24,465 bases of DNA from an uncultured Kineosporia sp. Its GTDB lineage: Bacteria > Actinomycetota > Actinomycetes > Actinomycetales > Kineosporiaceae. The DNA is taken from NCBI GenBank assembly GCA_937859855.1, contig CALMAR010000151.1:1-24465 (forward strand). Reading direction: 5' to 3'. Made by a program: the position numbers and the translations under genes. Of this stretch, positions 1 through 7,191 are shown piece after piece; within the stretch, counting starts at the first letter, position 1; each line of letters starts with the position of its first letter. A model generated the notes under the pieces. It had not been told where the DNA came from, searched no databases, and saw only the letters and a program-made list of their open reading frames with translations.

Positions 1-1
1 G

Positions 2-817
2 GGGTCCGGCCAGGTGGACGCCGTCTACGTGGCCAGTCCGCACCCGTTCCACGCCGAACACGCGCTGCTGGCCATCGGTGCGGGCAAGCACGTTCTGATC
101 GAGAAACCGTTCGCGATGAACGCCAGCCAGGCCCAGCAGATTGTCGACGCCGCCACCGCGGCCGGCGTGTTCTGCATGGAGGCGATGTGGACCCGGTTTC
201 TGCCGCACATGGTCCGGATCCGCGAACTGCTGGCTGAGGGCGCGCTGGGCGAGATCGCCCTCCTGCACGCCGACATGGGTATGTGGTTCGCCCGGGATCC
301 GGCGCATCGGCTGTTCGCCCCCGAACTGGGTGGCGGGGCGTTGCTCGACCTGGGCATCTACCCGTTCTCGTTCGCATCGATGGTGCTGGGCTCGCCGGAT
401 CGGGTCCTGGCGGTGTCCACCCCGGCCATGACCGGCGTGGATCTCACCACCAGCGCCGTCCTGCACTATCCGGGGGGCGCCCAGGCTGTGCTCACCTGTA
501 CCTCGGCCGCCAAAGCCCCGACGCGGGCGTTCATCGCTGGAACCGGCGCCCGGATCGAGATCGAGCCGAACTGGTATAGCAGTGCGGGTTTCCGGCTGAT
601 CCACCGGGAGGGGCGCGACGACGAAATCTTTCCGGCCGGAGAGAAGCGCTCCGAGCTCAGCAAGGGGATGCGTTTCGAGATCGCGGAGGCCGGTCGCTGC
701 GCCGCCGCTGGACTGACGCAGAGCCCAGTGATGCCGCTGGCCGAAACCGTTTCGGTGCTGGCCACTCTGGACGAGGTCCGGCGCCAGATCGGGCTGCGCT
801 ACGACGCGGACCGATGA
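2..817 (+). CDS. Gfo/Idh/MocA-family NAD(P)-dependent oxidoreductase (5' truncated by window edge)
   Basis: The reading frame is open to the left edge, so this is the C-terminal 271 residues of a protein usually about 330 residues long. The missing part is the first half of the Rossmann fold with its GxGxxG loop. Visible residues 8-36 match the end of the nucleotide-binding domain: the VASPHPFH stretch is followed by the family signature EKPFA (EKP at visible residues 34-36), whose lysine belongs to the catalytic centre. The GGGALLDLGIYP segment is the usual start of the C-terminal alpha/beta domain. Such enzymes oxidise or reduce sugars, inositols and related polyols in the cytoplasm, and the substrate cannot be predicted from sequence. 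The stop codon overlaps the ATG of pgeF (ATGA), so the two are translationally coupled. This places it at or near the head of a peptidoglycan-precursor operon. A role on an amino sugar or nucleotide sugar is an inference only. Confidence 0.9.
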   Translation, partial: GSGQVDAVYVASPHPFHAEHALLAIGAGKHVLIEKPFAMNASQAQQIVDAATAAGVFCMEAMWTRFLPHMVRIRELLAEGALGEIALLHADMGMWFARDPAHRLFAPELGGGALLDLGIYPFSFASMVLGSPDRVLAVSTPAMTGVDLTTSAVLHYPGGAQAVLTCTSAAKAPTRAFIAGTGARIEIEPNWYSSAGFRLIHREGRDDEIFPAGEKRSELSKGMRFEIAEAGRCAAAGLTQSPVMPLAETVSVLATLDEVRRQIGLRYDADR

Positions 818-1701
818 ATCACCCGGCCAAGCTGGTTGCCCCATCCGCCCATCCGCCGGCTGACCTGCCCATCGATCCAGGCGGCGCCTCGGCCTGGCGC
901 TGGGCCTCAGATCTGCCCCTGCTGGGCTGGCCGGCCCTGGATGGCCTGGGGGTCAGCGCCGTGATCAGCACCCGGTACGGCGGGGGGTCGGCCGGCGCTT
1001 ACACCAGTCTCAACCTCGGCCTGCATGTCGGGGATCAGCCGGGCGCAGTGCTGGCAAACCGGAGCCGGCTGGCTGCGGCTCTGGACCTCGATCCTGGTGA
1101 TTTCGTGTTCGCCCGGCAGTCCCACGGTCCCCTGGCCGGGCTGGCCGGTGTGCAGGACCGGGGCCGGGGCTGGGCCAGCCACGACGACGCCCTGGCCGGA
1201 ACCGATGCACTGGTCACCGCCACTCCCGGCCTGGTCCTGGCCGTGCTGGTGGCCGACTGTGTGCCGATCGTGATCGTCGATCCGGGCAGGCGCCTGCTTG
1301 CCTGTGTGCATGCGGGCTGGCGGGGCACCGTGACCGGGGTGACGCGGGCCGCGATCACCCGGCTGCGCCAGCTCGGCGCGGAGCCGGCCGATCTGGTCGC
1401 CTGCATCGGGCCGGCCATCCATCCCGGCCGATATCAGGTCGGGACCGACGTCCACGACGCCGCCCTGGCTGCTTTCGGGCCACAGGCACCGGAGGTGATC
1501 ACGCCGGACGGAGAAGGCCACTGGAGATTCGATCTCTGGGCCGCGAATAGTTTACTGCTGCGGCGAGAAGGCCTGCGGGACAGCCAGATCCATGTGGCTG
1601 AGTTTGACACGGGGCCGGACACGCCGTTCTACAGCCACCGAAGTGAAGGCGCATGCGGCCGCTTTGGGCTGTTCGCCTGGCTGCATGCGGAGGCTGGTTG
1701 A
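814..1701 (+). CDS. pgeF: Peptidoglycan editing factor PgeF (YfiH / laccase-domain family)
   Basis: A 295-residue protein of the YfiH family, long annotated as polyphenol oxidase or laccase. In E. coli it is known to hydrolyse UDP-MurNAc-L-Ser, removing serine that MurC adds in place of alanine. The three metal-site residues are visible: His104 (RQSHG), Cys149 (ADCVP) and His166 (VHAGWRG). The TSLNLGLHVGD segment at 64-74 and CIGPAIHPGRYQVG at 197-210 are also typical. The family is usually near 245 residues, and the extra length is an N-terminal tail of about 40 residues rich in Pro and Ala. No other good in-frame start precedes the conserved domain, so the ATG at 814 is kept. It overlaps the preceding stop by 4 bases (ATGA), and its own stop shares a base with the murL ATG (TGATG). 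The location beside murL and murD2 supports the editing role rather than a laccase role. Confidence 0.92.
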   Translation: MNHPAKLVAPSAHPPADLPIDPGGASAWRWASDLPLLGWPALDGLGVSAVISTRYGGGSAGAYTSLNLGLHVGDQPGAVLANRSRLAAALDLDPGDFVFARQSHGPLAGLAGVQDRGRGWASHDDALAGTDALVTATPGLVLAVLVADCVPIVIVDPGRRLLACVHAGWRGTVTGVTRAAITRLRQLGAEPADLVACIGPAIHPGRYQVGTDVHDAALAAFGPQAPEVITPDGEGHWRFDLWAANSLLLRREGLRDSQIHVAEFDTGPDTPFYSHRSEGACGRFGLFAWLHAEAG

Positions 1702-3053
1702 TGGCCGCCCCGCGCGCCGAGCGGTTCCAATACCTGGGGTTCGACGTCGACGAGCACGCTGCGGTGCTGCGTTGCCACTACCAGCTGGACGACCGGAGCT
1801 TCACCGAAGTGATCAGCTTTCCCCAGCTGGGCGAGGCCGGTGCCGATTGGGGCCGGCCCGGGGTCGCCGAGGCGGCCCGGCTGGTGTTCCTGCTGGCCGG
1901 GGTCTCCTATTACAAGGCGGGCGCACCGCCGGTGATCGACCTCGGCCAGACCGCCGTGACCGATGCCGAACGAACATTCTTGCGGTCGTTCTACGTCGGC
2001 GGCCTGGGCGAATTCGCCTATCGCAACGGTATTGATCTGTCCGGCCTGCGGATCGAGGCCGCCCGGCTGGAGCGCCTGGCACCGGCGTCCTACCACCCAT
2101 CGCCGAACCGTCCGCTGCTGCCCTTCGGTGGCGGGCTGGACTCGATCGTCAGTGCCGAGCTGATCCGGCGCACCACCAACGATGGCGCGTTGTTTGTGGT
2201 CAACCGGCCCGGAGATCGCTTCGAGGCGATCGAGCGCCCCGCTGCGGTCACCGGCTGGCCGGTGATCCGGGCCGAGCGGGCAATCGATGACCAGGTGCTG
2301 CGCTCGGCCGCACTGGGTTTTCTGAACGGGCATGTCCCAGTCACCGGAGTGATCTCCGCGATTGCGGTGCTGGCCGCCGTGCTGACCGGCCGGGACGCGG
2401 GGGTGATGTCAAACGAGTGGGCGGCGTCGGCGGCCACCCTGATCGCTGGTGGCCGCCCGATCAACCACCAGTACTCCAAGAGCGAAGCGTTCGAGGCCGG
2501 GTTGCGAACTATGCTGGCTCACAGCATCGGCACCGGCTTGGATTACTTCTCCCTGCTGCGGCCATTCAGTGAACTGTGGATCGCCGAGCGCTTCGCCCGG
2601 TCTCCGGAGTACTGGCAGTACTTCCGCAGCTGCAACCGCGCTTTCACCATCGATCCGGCCCGGCGAGCGACTCGCTGGTGCGGGGAGTGCGACAAGTGCT
2701 GCTTCATCGACCTGATTCTGTCGCCGTTCATCCCGAAGGCCGCTCTCGCGCAGGTGTTCGGGGGCCGGGAGCCGCTGGCCAATCCCGAACTGCTCAGCCA
2801 GTTCCGCAACCTGCTCGCGGTCACACCGGACGCCAAACCGTGGGAATGCGTCGGTGACGAGGGCGAATGCCGGGCCGCCGCGCGAATGGCGCTGCGCCGC
2901 CAAGACCGAACCGATGAGCCGGTTCTCCTCACGTTGGTGAGCGAGGCCGCCGCCTGGAACGACGATCATCTGGCCGATCCGGCGGTTCTGCTGGCTCCGC
3001 TGGGGTCTCACTTCATCCCGGAACGTTATGCGCCCGGCCCTCTCCTGGTCTGA
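1701..3053 (+). CDS. murL: UDP-N-acetylmuramoyl-L-alanyl-L-glutamate epimerase MurL
   Basis: A 450-residue protein recognised as MurL. MurL uses ATP (giving AMP and PPi) to epimerise the terminal L-Glu of UDP-MurNAc-L-Ala-L-Glu to D-Glu. This replaces free D-glutamate made by glutamate racemase. A PP-loop-like nucleotide site is visible at 139-148 (LLPFGGGLDS), which fits an adenylating mechanism. The C-terminal part has a cysteine cluster: Cys311, then Cys327, Cys330, Cys333 and Cys334 in WCGECDKCC. Its spacing suggests a metal site (inference). The start is the ATG at 1701, which overlaps the pgeF stop as TGATG; an upstream ATG at 1653 would lie inside pgeF and is less likely. The end overlaps murD2 by 26 bases. 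The strongest support for the call is this adjacency to a MurD-like ligase with an altered amino-acid-binding motif. PP-loop proteins can be misassigned, but length, cysteine motif and context all agree. Confidence 0.85.
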   Translation: MAAPRAERFQYLGFDVDEHAAVLRCHYQLDDRSFTEVISFPQLGEAGADWGRPGVAEAARLVFLLAGVSYYKAGAPPVIDLGQTAVTDAERTFLRSFYVGGLGEFAYRNGIDLSGLRIEAARLERLAPASYHPSPNRPLLPFGGGLDSIVSAELIRRTTNDGALFVVNRPGDRFEAIERPAAVTGWPVIRAERAIDDQVLRSAALGFLNGHVPVTGVISAIAVLAAVLTGRDAGVMSNEWAASAATLIAGGRPINHQYSKSEAFEAGLRTMLAHSIGTGLDYFSLLRPFSELWIAERFARSPEYWQYFRSCNRAFTIDPARRATRWCGECDKCCFIDLILSPFIPKAALAQVFGGREPLANPELLSQFRNLLAVTPDAKPWECVGDEGECRAAARMALRRQDRTDEPVLLTLVSEAAAWNDDHLADPAVLLAPLGSHFIPERYAPGPLLV

Positions 3054-4383
3054 CCTGCCCGGAAGCCGGGTCGGCGTCTACGGCCTCGGGCGGGAGGGCG
3101 CCGCCAGCGTGCGGGCCTGCCGGGCCCTGGGCATCGATCCCGTCCTGGTGGATGACGCACCGCAGGCGGTGGACCAGACCCAGCCCGGACTGGACGGTTC
3201 CACGGTGCTGCGCACGGATCAGGGCGGACTGGCAAGCCTGATCCGGTGCGATGTGGTGATCACCAGTCCGGGGGTGTCGCTCTACGGCCCGGTCGTAGAA
3301 GCGCTGCGGGACAGCCGGATCGAGCTGGTCGGCGGCCTGAGCCTGTGGCTGGCGGGCATCGATCGCTCCCAGGTGATCTGTGTGACCGGCACCAAGGGCA
3401 AGAGCACCACCACCGCGCTCATCGCTCACCTGGCCCGGGGGCTCGGGCTGCGGGCCCAGACCGGGGGCAACATCGGCGTTCCTCCATACGATCCGCTGCT
3501 GGCTCCGGCCACCCGGCCGGATCTGTGGGCGATCGAGGTGTCCAGCTACCAGGCGGCCCAGCTGCGGGTGGCCCCGCCGCAGGCCGGGGTCACCTCCCTG
3601 CACCCGGATCATCTGCCCTGGCACGGCAACGACGTCGAGCGCTACTACCGGGACAAGCTGTCGCTGTGTACCCGGCCCGGCTCGAGCCTGACCGTGGCCA
3701 ACGGCGACAGCCAGCTGTTGCGCGATCGCCGGAATCTGCTGGGCCAGAGGGTGGAGTGGGTCTGCGCGGCCGACAGCCAGCCGGCCGCCTGGATCGATGC
3801 ACTGGGCCTGCTCGGGTCGCACAACCGCCGAAACGCCATGATCGCCAAGGCCCTGCTGGTCGCCGCTGGTGCTGGTGGCGCTCAGGATGATCAGGCGATG
3901 GTGGCCGCCGCCGCCGGATTCAAGGGCCTGGAGAGCCGGCTGCAACCGGTCGCCACCGTGCGGGGCGTGACCTTCGTGGACGACGGGCTGTCGACCAACG
4001 TGCTGCCCACCCTGGCCGCCGTGGAGGCGTTCGAGACCCGGCGGGTGGCGCTCATCGTCGGCGGCCAGGACCGCGGGATCGACTACCGGCCACTGGCCGA
4101 GGGCCTGCGCTTGCGCCGGCATGAACTGCTGGTCCTCGCCGTGCCCGACAACGGGCCGCGGATCCGGGACACCCTGCTGCGGGCCGGAGCGGGTCCGGCG
4201 GTGTCGGTGCAGGACGCCGCCGACCTGGCCGACGCCGTCCGCGCCGGATACCAGTGGGCTCAGCCCGGCGGCGTTGTGCTGTTGTCACCGGCGGCTCCAT
4301 CCTTCGGCCGGTTCCTCGACTATCGGCACCGGGGCGCCGCCTTCGCCGCCGCCGCGGCCGCCTGCGCGTCCGGACCCGGCTGA
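3028..4383 (+). CDS. murD2: MurD2: UDP-N-acetylmuramoyl-L-alanine--L-glutamate ligase
   Basis: A 451-residue cytoplasmic Mur ligase. An N-terminal UDP-binding Rossmann domain (about 12-110, YGLGREGAAS) is followed by a central ATPase domain with P-loop GTKGKST (121-127), a lysine at 210 (YYRDK) in the place of the carbamylated lysine of MurD, and SHNRRN at 264-269. The C-terminal domain (about 300-445) has LIVGGQDRG and LLSPAAPSFGRF. Canonical MurD has a DSKATN-type motif whose lysine contacts D-Glu. Here the matching segment is DDGLSTN (318-324), with Leu in place of that Lys. Together with murL directly upstream, this supports MurD2, which adds L-Glu instead of D-Glu. The ATG at 3028 lies 26 bases inside murL, typical of translational coupling. 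Plain MurD is the alternative, but the altered motif and the murL neighbour argue against it. Confidence 0.85.
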   Translation: MRPALSWSDLPGSRVGVYGLGREGAASVRACRALGIDPVLVDDAPQAVDQTQPGLDGSTVLRTDQGGLASLIRCDVVITSPGVSLYGPVVEALRDSRIELVGGLSLWLAGIDRSQVICVTGTKGKSTTTALIAHLARGLGLRAQTGGNIGVPPYDPLLAPATRPDLWAIEVSSYQAAQLRVAPPQAGVTSLHPDHLPWHGNDVERYYRDKLSLCTRPGSSLTVANGDSQLLRDRRNLLGQRVEWVCAADSQPAAWIDALGLLGSHNRRNAMIAKALLVAAGAGGAQDDQAMVAAAAGFKGLESRLQPVATVRGVTFVDDGLSTNVLPTLAAVEAFETRRVALIVGGQDRGIDYRPLAEGLRLRRHELLVLAVPDNGPRIRDTLLRAGAGPAVSVQDAADLADAVRAGYQWAQPGGVVLLSPAAPSFGRFLDYRHRGAAFAAAAAACASGPG

Positions 4384-4446
4384 CCGGGGACCCGGTGGCG
4401 CTGGGCCCGATGGAGATCATCCCCCGGCCGGCCGGAGGCATTCACA

Positions 4447-4462
4447 AGTGCACGAGTACACT
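4447..4462. promoter_or_regulatory. Palindromic candidate operator and -10 element upstream of the TetR gene
   Basis: A 16-bp imperfect palindrome, AGTGCACGAGTACACT, has 6 of 8 positions paired and ends 9 bases before the ATG at 4472. Its right end contains TACACT (4457-4462), a reasonable -10 hexamer. A start site about 7 bases further on would leave almost no leader before the ATG. A TetR repressor binding this site would block its own promoter. No good -35 element is seen. Confidence 0.4.
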
Positions 4463-4471
4463 GCCGGAACC

Positions 4472-5113
4472 ATGCCTGCAACACCCTGCCCCGGGCCCGC
4501 GCCCAAGCCTCACGCGCGGCGGGGGCGGCCGCGTTCGGGCGGCCGGGAAGCCATCCTGGCTTCGGCTCTCGATCTGCTGGCCGAACGCGGGGCCAGCCGT
4601 CTCACCACCCGCGAAGTCGCCGCCCGGGCCGGGGTTTCCGAAGGCAGCGTGTTCTACCACTTCACCGATCGGATCGGTCTGCTGACCTCCGTGATCGAGG
4701 ACAGCCTGACCGCGCTGATGGAGGTCTCGCCATCCGCGCAGGCCGAGGTGGCGGAGACCCTGGACGCGCTCAGCACCGGCATCGAACGCTTCCTGGACCA
4801 GGCCCTGATCGTGCTGATCGCCGCCCAGTCAGATGCCGAACTGCGGGAAGGCATAGCGAAGTTCCTGCTCGGCAAGGACTTTGGCCCGCATCGCGGAATC
4901 GACGGGATCGCCCGCTATCTGCGCGGCCGGCAGCAGTCCGGGTTGGTGCGCGCGGACGTCGATCCGGAACCGATAGCGATGATGCTGCTGGGCAGCCTGT
5001 TCCTGCGGGTCTGCATGCGGCAGATGATGTCGCCCGAATACGCCGAGCAGCTTCCCAGCCGATCGCAGCTGCTGGCCAGCCTGATCACGATGCTCCGTCC
5101 GCCACCCGGCTGA
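4472..5113 (+). CDS. TetR/AcrR-family transcriptional regulator
   Basis: A 213-residue regulator with a basic, Pro-rich N-terminal tail (residues 1-24, RRGRPRSGGR) and a TetR DNA-binding domain at about 25-72. The helix-turn-helix is at 45-66 (TTREVAARAGVSEGSVFYHF), the family's best-conserved stretch. The rest (about 75-213) is an alpha-helical ligand and dimer domain with no recognisable ligand signature. The frame runs open upstream into murD2, but ATG 4472 is preferred because it puts the DNA-binding domain at the usual distance from the N-terminus and sits just after a palindromic site. The gene ends 15 bases from the convergent end of the hydrolase gene. Its target is unknown. Autoregulation through the site at 4447-4462 is likely, and control of the nearby hydrolase gene is possible. 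Confidence 0.9.
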   Translation: MPATPCPGPAPKPHARRGRPRSGGREAILASALDLLAERGASRLTTREVAARAGVSEGSVFYHFTDRIGLLTSVIEDSLTALMEVSPSAQAEVAETLDALSTGIERFLDQALIVLIAAQSDAELREGIAKFLLGKDFGPHRGIDGIARYLRGRQQSGLVRADVDPEPIAMMLLGSLFLRVCMRQMMSPEYAEQLPSRSQLLASLITMLRPPPG

Positions 5114-5128
5114 CCCGTCCGGCGCAGC

Positions 5129-6043
5129 TCACGCCGCCCGGGACTGGGACGGATGGGCCGACAGCCAGCGCAGCACCTGCTCGGCCGTCCACTCCGGCGC
5201 TTCCAGCTGCGGCACATGCCCAATCCCCCGGGCGATCACGAACGACCAGGCTGGGTTGGCGATCGCGGCTCGCCGGGCCGCCCGGATGTTGATCAGCCGA
5301 TCGCGGTCCCCGTGCACCAGCAGTACCGGCGCCTCGATCGAGTGCAGCAGTGCGTTGAACCGGCGCCGACCGGCACCCAGGAAGGGACGAAGGGACTGCG
5401 CGGCGACCAGGAAGTCCCGATTGGCGTGTTGGTCGCTGGCCCGGCGCCGGGCCAGATCCTTGTGCTCCTGAAGGACTTCGGCCGTGATCCGGCTGGGATC
5501 GGCGCAGACCAGGGTGAGCAGGTCCTCCGCGATCTGGTCGCTGGTCCGGGGGCTGCGGCGCTGCTGCAGCGCCCGGCGAGCCCGGCCTGGCAGCAGCAAC
5601 TCCGCCACGATCGCCGTCACCTGCGGGTCCGGCCAGGCCAGCGGAACCGGCAGCGCCGGATCGAGCAGGATCAGGTGGCTGACCAGGGCCGGGTTCCCGG
5701 CCGCCTCCAGCGCGCTGATCAGGCCGCCCATGGAGTTACCGATCAGGATCACCGGGGTGCGGCTGACCTCGGTCAGGAACCGGTCCAGCAGCCGCCGATT
5801 GGCCGTGACGGTGGACGAGCGCGGGCCGCCGACGGTCAGCCCGAATCCGGCCAGGTCGGGCGTGAGCACCCGGTAGCGGGTGGCCAGCAGGGGCGCCAGC
5901 GACGACCAGTTCGCGTGCGAGCCGCCCAGGCCATGCACGCAGACGATGGTCGGGGCGCCCGCCGGTCCGCCGTGATCGATGTAGTGCATCGGTCCGTCGA
6001 GATCCACCCAGCGCGCCTCCATCAGGGCATTCTGCAACACCAC
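5129..6043 (-). CDS. Alpha/beta-hydrolase fold protein
   Basis: A 304-residue serine hydrolase of unknown substrate. The oxyanion-hole motif HGLGG is at 37-41 and the nucleophile elbow GNSMGG places Ser104 as nucleophile. HGDRD (244-248) supplies the acid, probably Asp248, and GIGHVPQLEAP places His276 as the base. A helical cap insertion of about 100 residues (roughly 135-235) separates the nucleophile from the acid, typical of the haloperoxidase and C-C hydrolase-like branch. No signal peptide is seen, so it is probably cytoplasmic. The start is GTG at 6043 because the mRNA carries GAAGG 6 bases before it; the ATG at 6022 has no such site. It diverges from the DHH gene with 60 bases between starts and converges on the TetR gene. 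Confidence 0.88.
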   Translation of the reverse strand: MVLQNALMEARWVDLDGPMHYIDHGGPAGAPTIVCVHGLGGSHANWSSLAPLLATRYRVLTPDLAGFGLTVGGPRSSTVTANRRLLDRFLTEVSRTPVILIGNSMGGLISALEAAGNPALVSHLILLDPALPVPLAWPDPQVTAIVAELLLPGRARRALQQRRSPRTSDQIAEDLLTLVCADPSRITAEVLQEHKDLARRRASDQHANRDFLVAAQSLRPFLGAGRRRFNALLHSIEAPVLLVHGDRDRLINIRAARRAAIANPAWSFVIARGIGHVPQLEAPEWTAEQVLRWLSAHPSQSRAA

Positions 6044-6103
6044 GTCAGGCCTTCACCCGTTCGGCTGATCGCTGGTACCGGCGCCAGTGCCGACGCACTG
6101 TCC

Positions 6104-7066
6104 ATGACGGCCTCGTTCACGGCAGAGCAGAAGTACCGGCTGGTGACCCGCAGCGATTTCGACGGCCTGGTCTGCGCCGTCCTGCTCCGGTCGCTGGGCA
6201 TGATCGACGAGATCGACTTCGTGCACCCCAAGGATGTGCAGGACGGCAGCGTCGAGATCACCGGCCGGGACATCCTGACCAATCTGCCGTACGCCCCGGC
6301 CGCTCACGTCGTCTTCGACCACCATCACAGCGAGGCGCTGCGGGCTGGTGGGGCGGCGGCCAATCACGTGATCGATCCGGCTGCCCCGTCGGCCGCTCGC
6401 GTGGTCTACGACTACTTCGGCGGCGTGGAGGCCTTCCCGCAGGTGTCGGCCGAGCTGATGCAGGCGGTGGACCAGGCCGACTCGGCCGACTACACGCTGG
6501 AGGAGATCCTGCGTCCCACTGACTGGACATTGCTGAACTATCTGATGGACAGCCGCACCGGCCTGGGCCGGTTCCGCGACTTCCGGATCAGCAACTACCA
6601 GTTGATGATGAAGCTCATCGATCAGGTGCTGCAGCACGAGTCGGTGACCGACATCCTGAGCGATCCCGATGTGGCCGAACGGGTCACGCTGTATCACCAG
6701 CAGAGTCAGCTGTTCGTCGAACAGCTGCGCCGGGTCTGCCAGGTGCACGGCGACCTGGTCGTGGTCGACCTTCGCGAGGAGGACGTCATCCATGCCGGGA
6801 ACCGGTTCATGGTCTATGCCCTCTACCCGCAGTGCCGGGTCTCGGCCCATGCGATCTGGGGAAAACAGAAGCAGAACACAGTTTTTGCGGTGGGTAAGTC
6901 GATCATTGACCGCAGCTCGCCGGTGGACATCGGAGCGCTGATGCTCGGCTATGGCGGAGGCGGTCACCACGCGGCCGGGACCTGCCAGGTACCGCACCAG
7001 GAGGCCGAGCGGGTTCTCGGCGAGATCATCACCGCTGTCAACGAGTACGGCACGGTCACCGCGTAA
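6104..7066 (+). CDS. DHH-family phosphoesterase, putative exopolyphosphatase or oligonucleotide phosphatase
   Basis: A 320-residue protein with the two-domain DHH/DHHA1 layout. Motif I is TRSDFDGLVC (15-24; the first metal-binding aspartates are Asp18 and Asp20), and the signature motif is FDHHHSE (71-77), which would bind the catalytic metals, usually Mn2+. The C-terminal DHHA1 domain ends with GYGGGGHHAAG (282-292), the substrate-phosphate loop. Relatives include NrnA-type nanoRNases, cyclic dinucleotide phosphodiesterases and proteins annotated as exopolyphosphatase. The DFDG form of motif I, instead of the DADG/DPDG of NrnA, leaves the substrate open. The ATG at 6104 fits because upstream sequence in frame does not resemble the family; no Shine-Dalgarno is evident. 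The nearby ppk2 and PiT genes make a polyphosphate role attractive, but that is inference. Confidence 0.8.
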   Translation: MTASFTAEQKYRLVTRSDFDGLVCAVLLRSLGMIDEIDFVHPKDVQDGSVEITGRDILTNLPYAPAAHVVFDHHHSEALRAGGAAANHVIDPAAPSAARVVYDYFGGVEAFPQVSAELMQAVDQADSADYTLEEILRPTDWTLLNYLMDSRTGLGRFRDFRISNYQLMMKLIDQVLQHESVTDILSDPDVAERVTLYHQQSQLFVEQLRRVCQVHGDLVVVDLREEDVIHAGNRFMVYALYPQCRVSAHAIWGKQKQNTVFAVGKSIIDRSSPVDIGALMLGYGGGGHHAAGTCQVPHQEAERVLGEIITAVNEYGTVTA

Positions 7067-7130
7067 CGTCGGCGGGCGAGCGCAGCTGCTCCCGGCGATG
7101 CCCGGGTCACGCACATTCGGGGTGGTAGCC

Positions 7131-7151
7131 ACGGTCTCAGCCAGGGACCGT
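7131..7151. promoter_or_regulatory. Inverted repeat upstream of the M3 peptidase gene
   Basis: ACGGTC (7131-7136) and GACCGT (7146-7151) are perfect inverted arms separated by 9 bases. They lie 41 bases before the peptidase ATG and next to TACAGT (7151-7156), a possible -10. No convincing -35 is visible. It could be an operator for an unidentified regulator. Six-base arms can occur by chance. Confidence 0.3.
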
Positions 7152-7191
7152 ACAGTCACCGGATCGCTGACTGACACCTCAGGAGCCACCG

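Noticed and set aside
814..1701. Laccase or polyphenol oxidase annotation of the pgeF product
   Set aside because: The His-Cys-His site is that of YfiH/PgeF, it lacks multicopper oxidase motifs, and the murL-murD2 context favours peptidoglycan editing.
3013..4122. Long open frame on the minus strand opposite murD2
   Set aside because: It is a GC-driven shadow: its translation is low in complexity and resembles no family, while the plus strand carries a clear Mur ligase.
4424..4435. CCGGCCGGCCGG palindrome after murD2
   Set aside because: A simple GC repeat that is expected by chance at this base composition; no T-run follows.
7091..7106. CCCGG/CCGGG hairpin after the DHH gene
   Set aside because: A five-base stem without a T-run in GC-rich DNA; likely chance.
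6053..7189. Long minus-strand open frame opposite the DHH gene
   Set aside because: The plus strand has intact DHH and GGGH motifs; the opposite frame has no recognisable domain.
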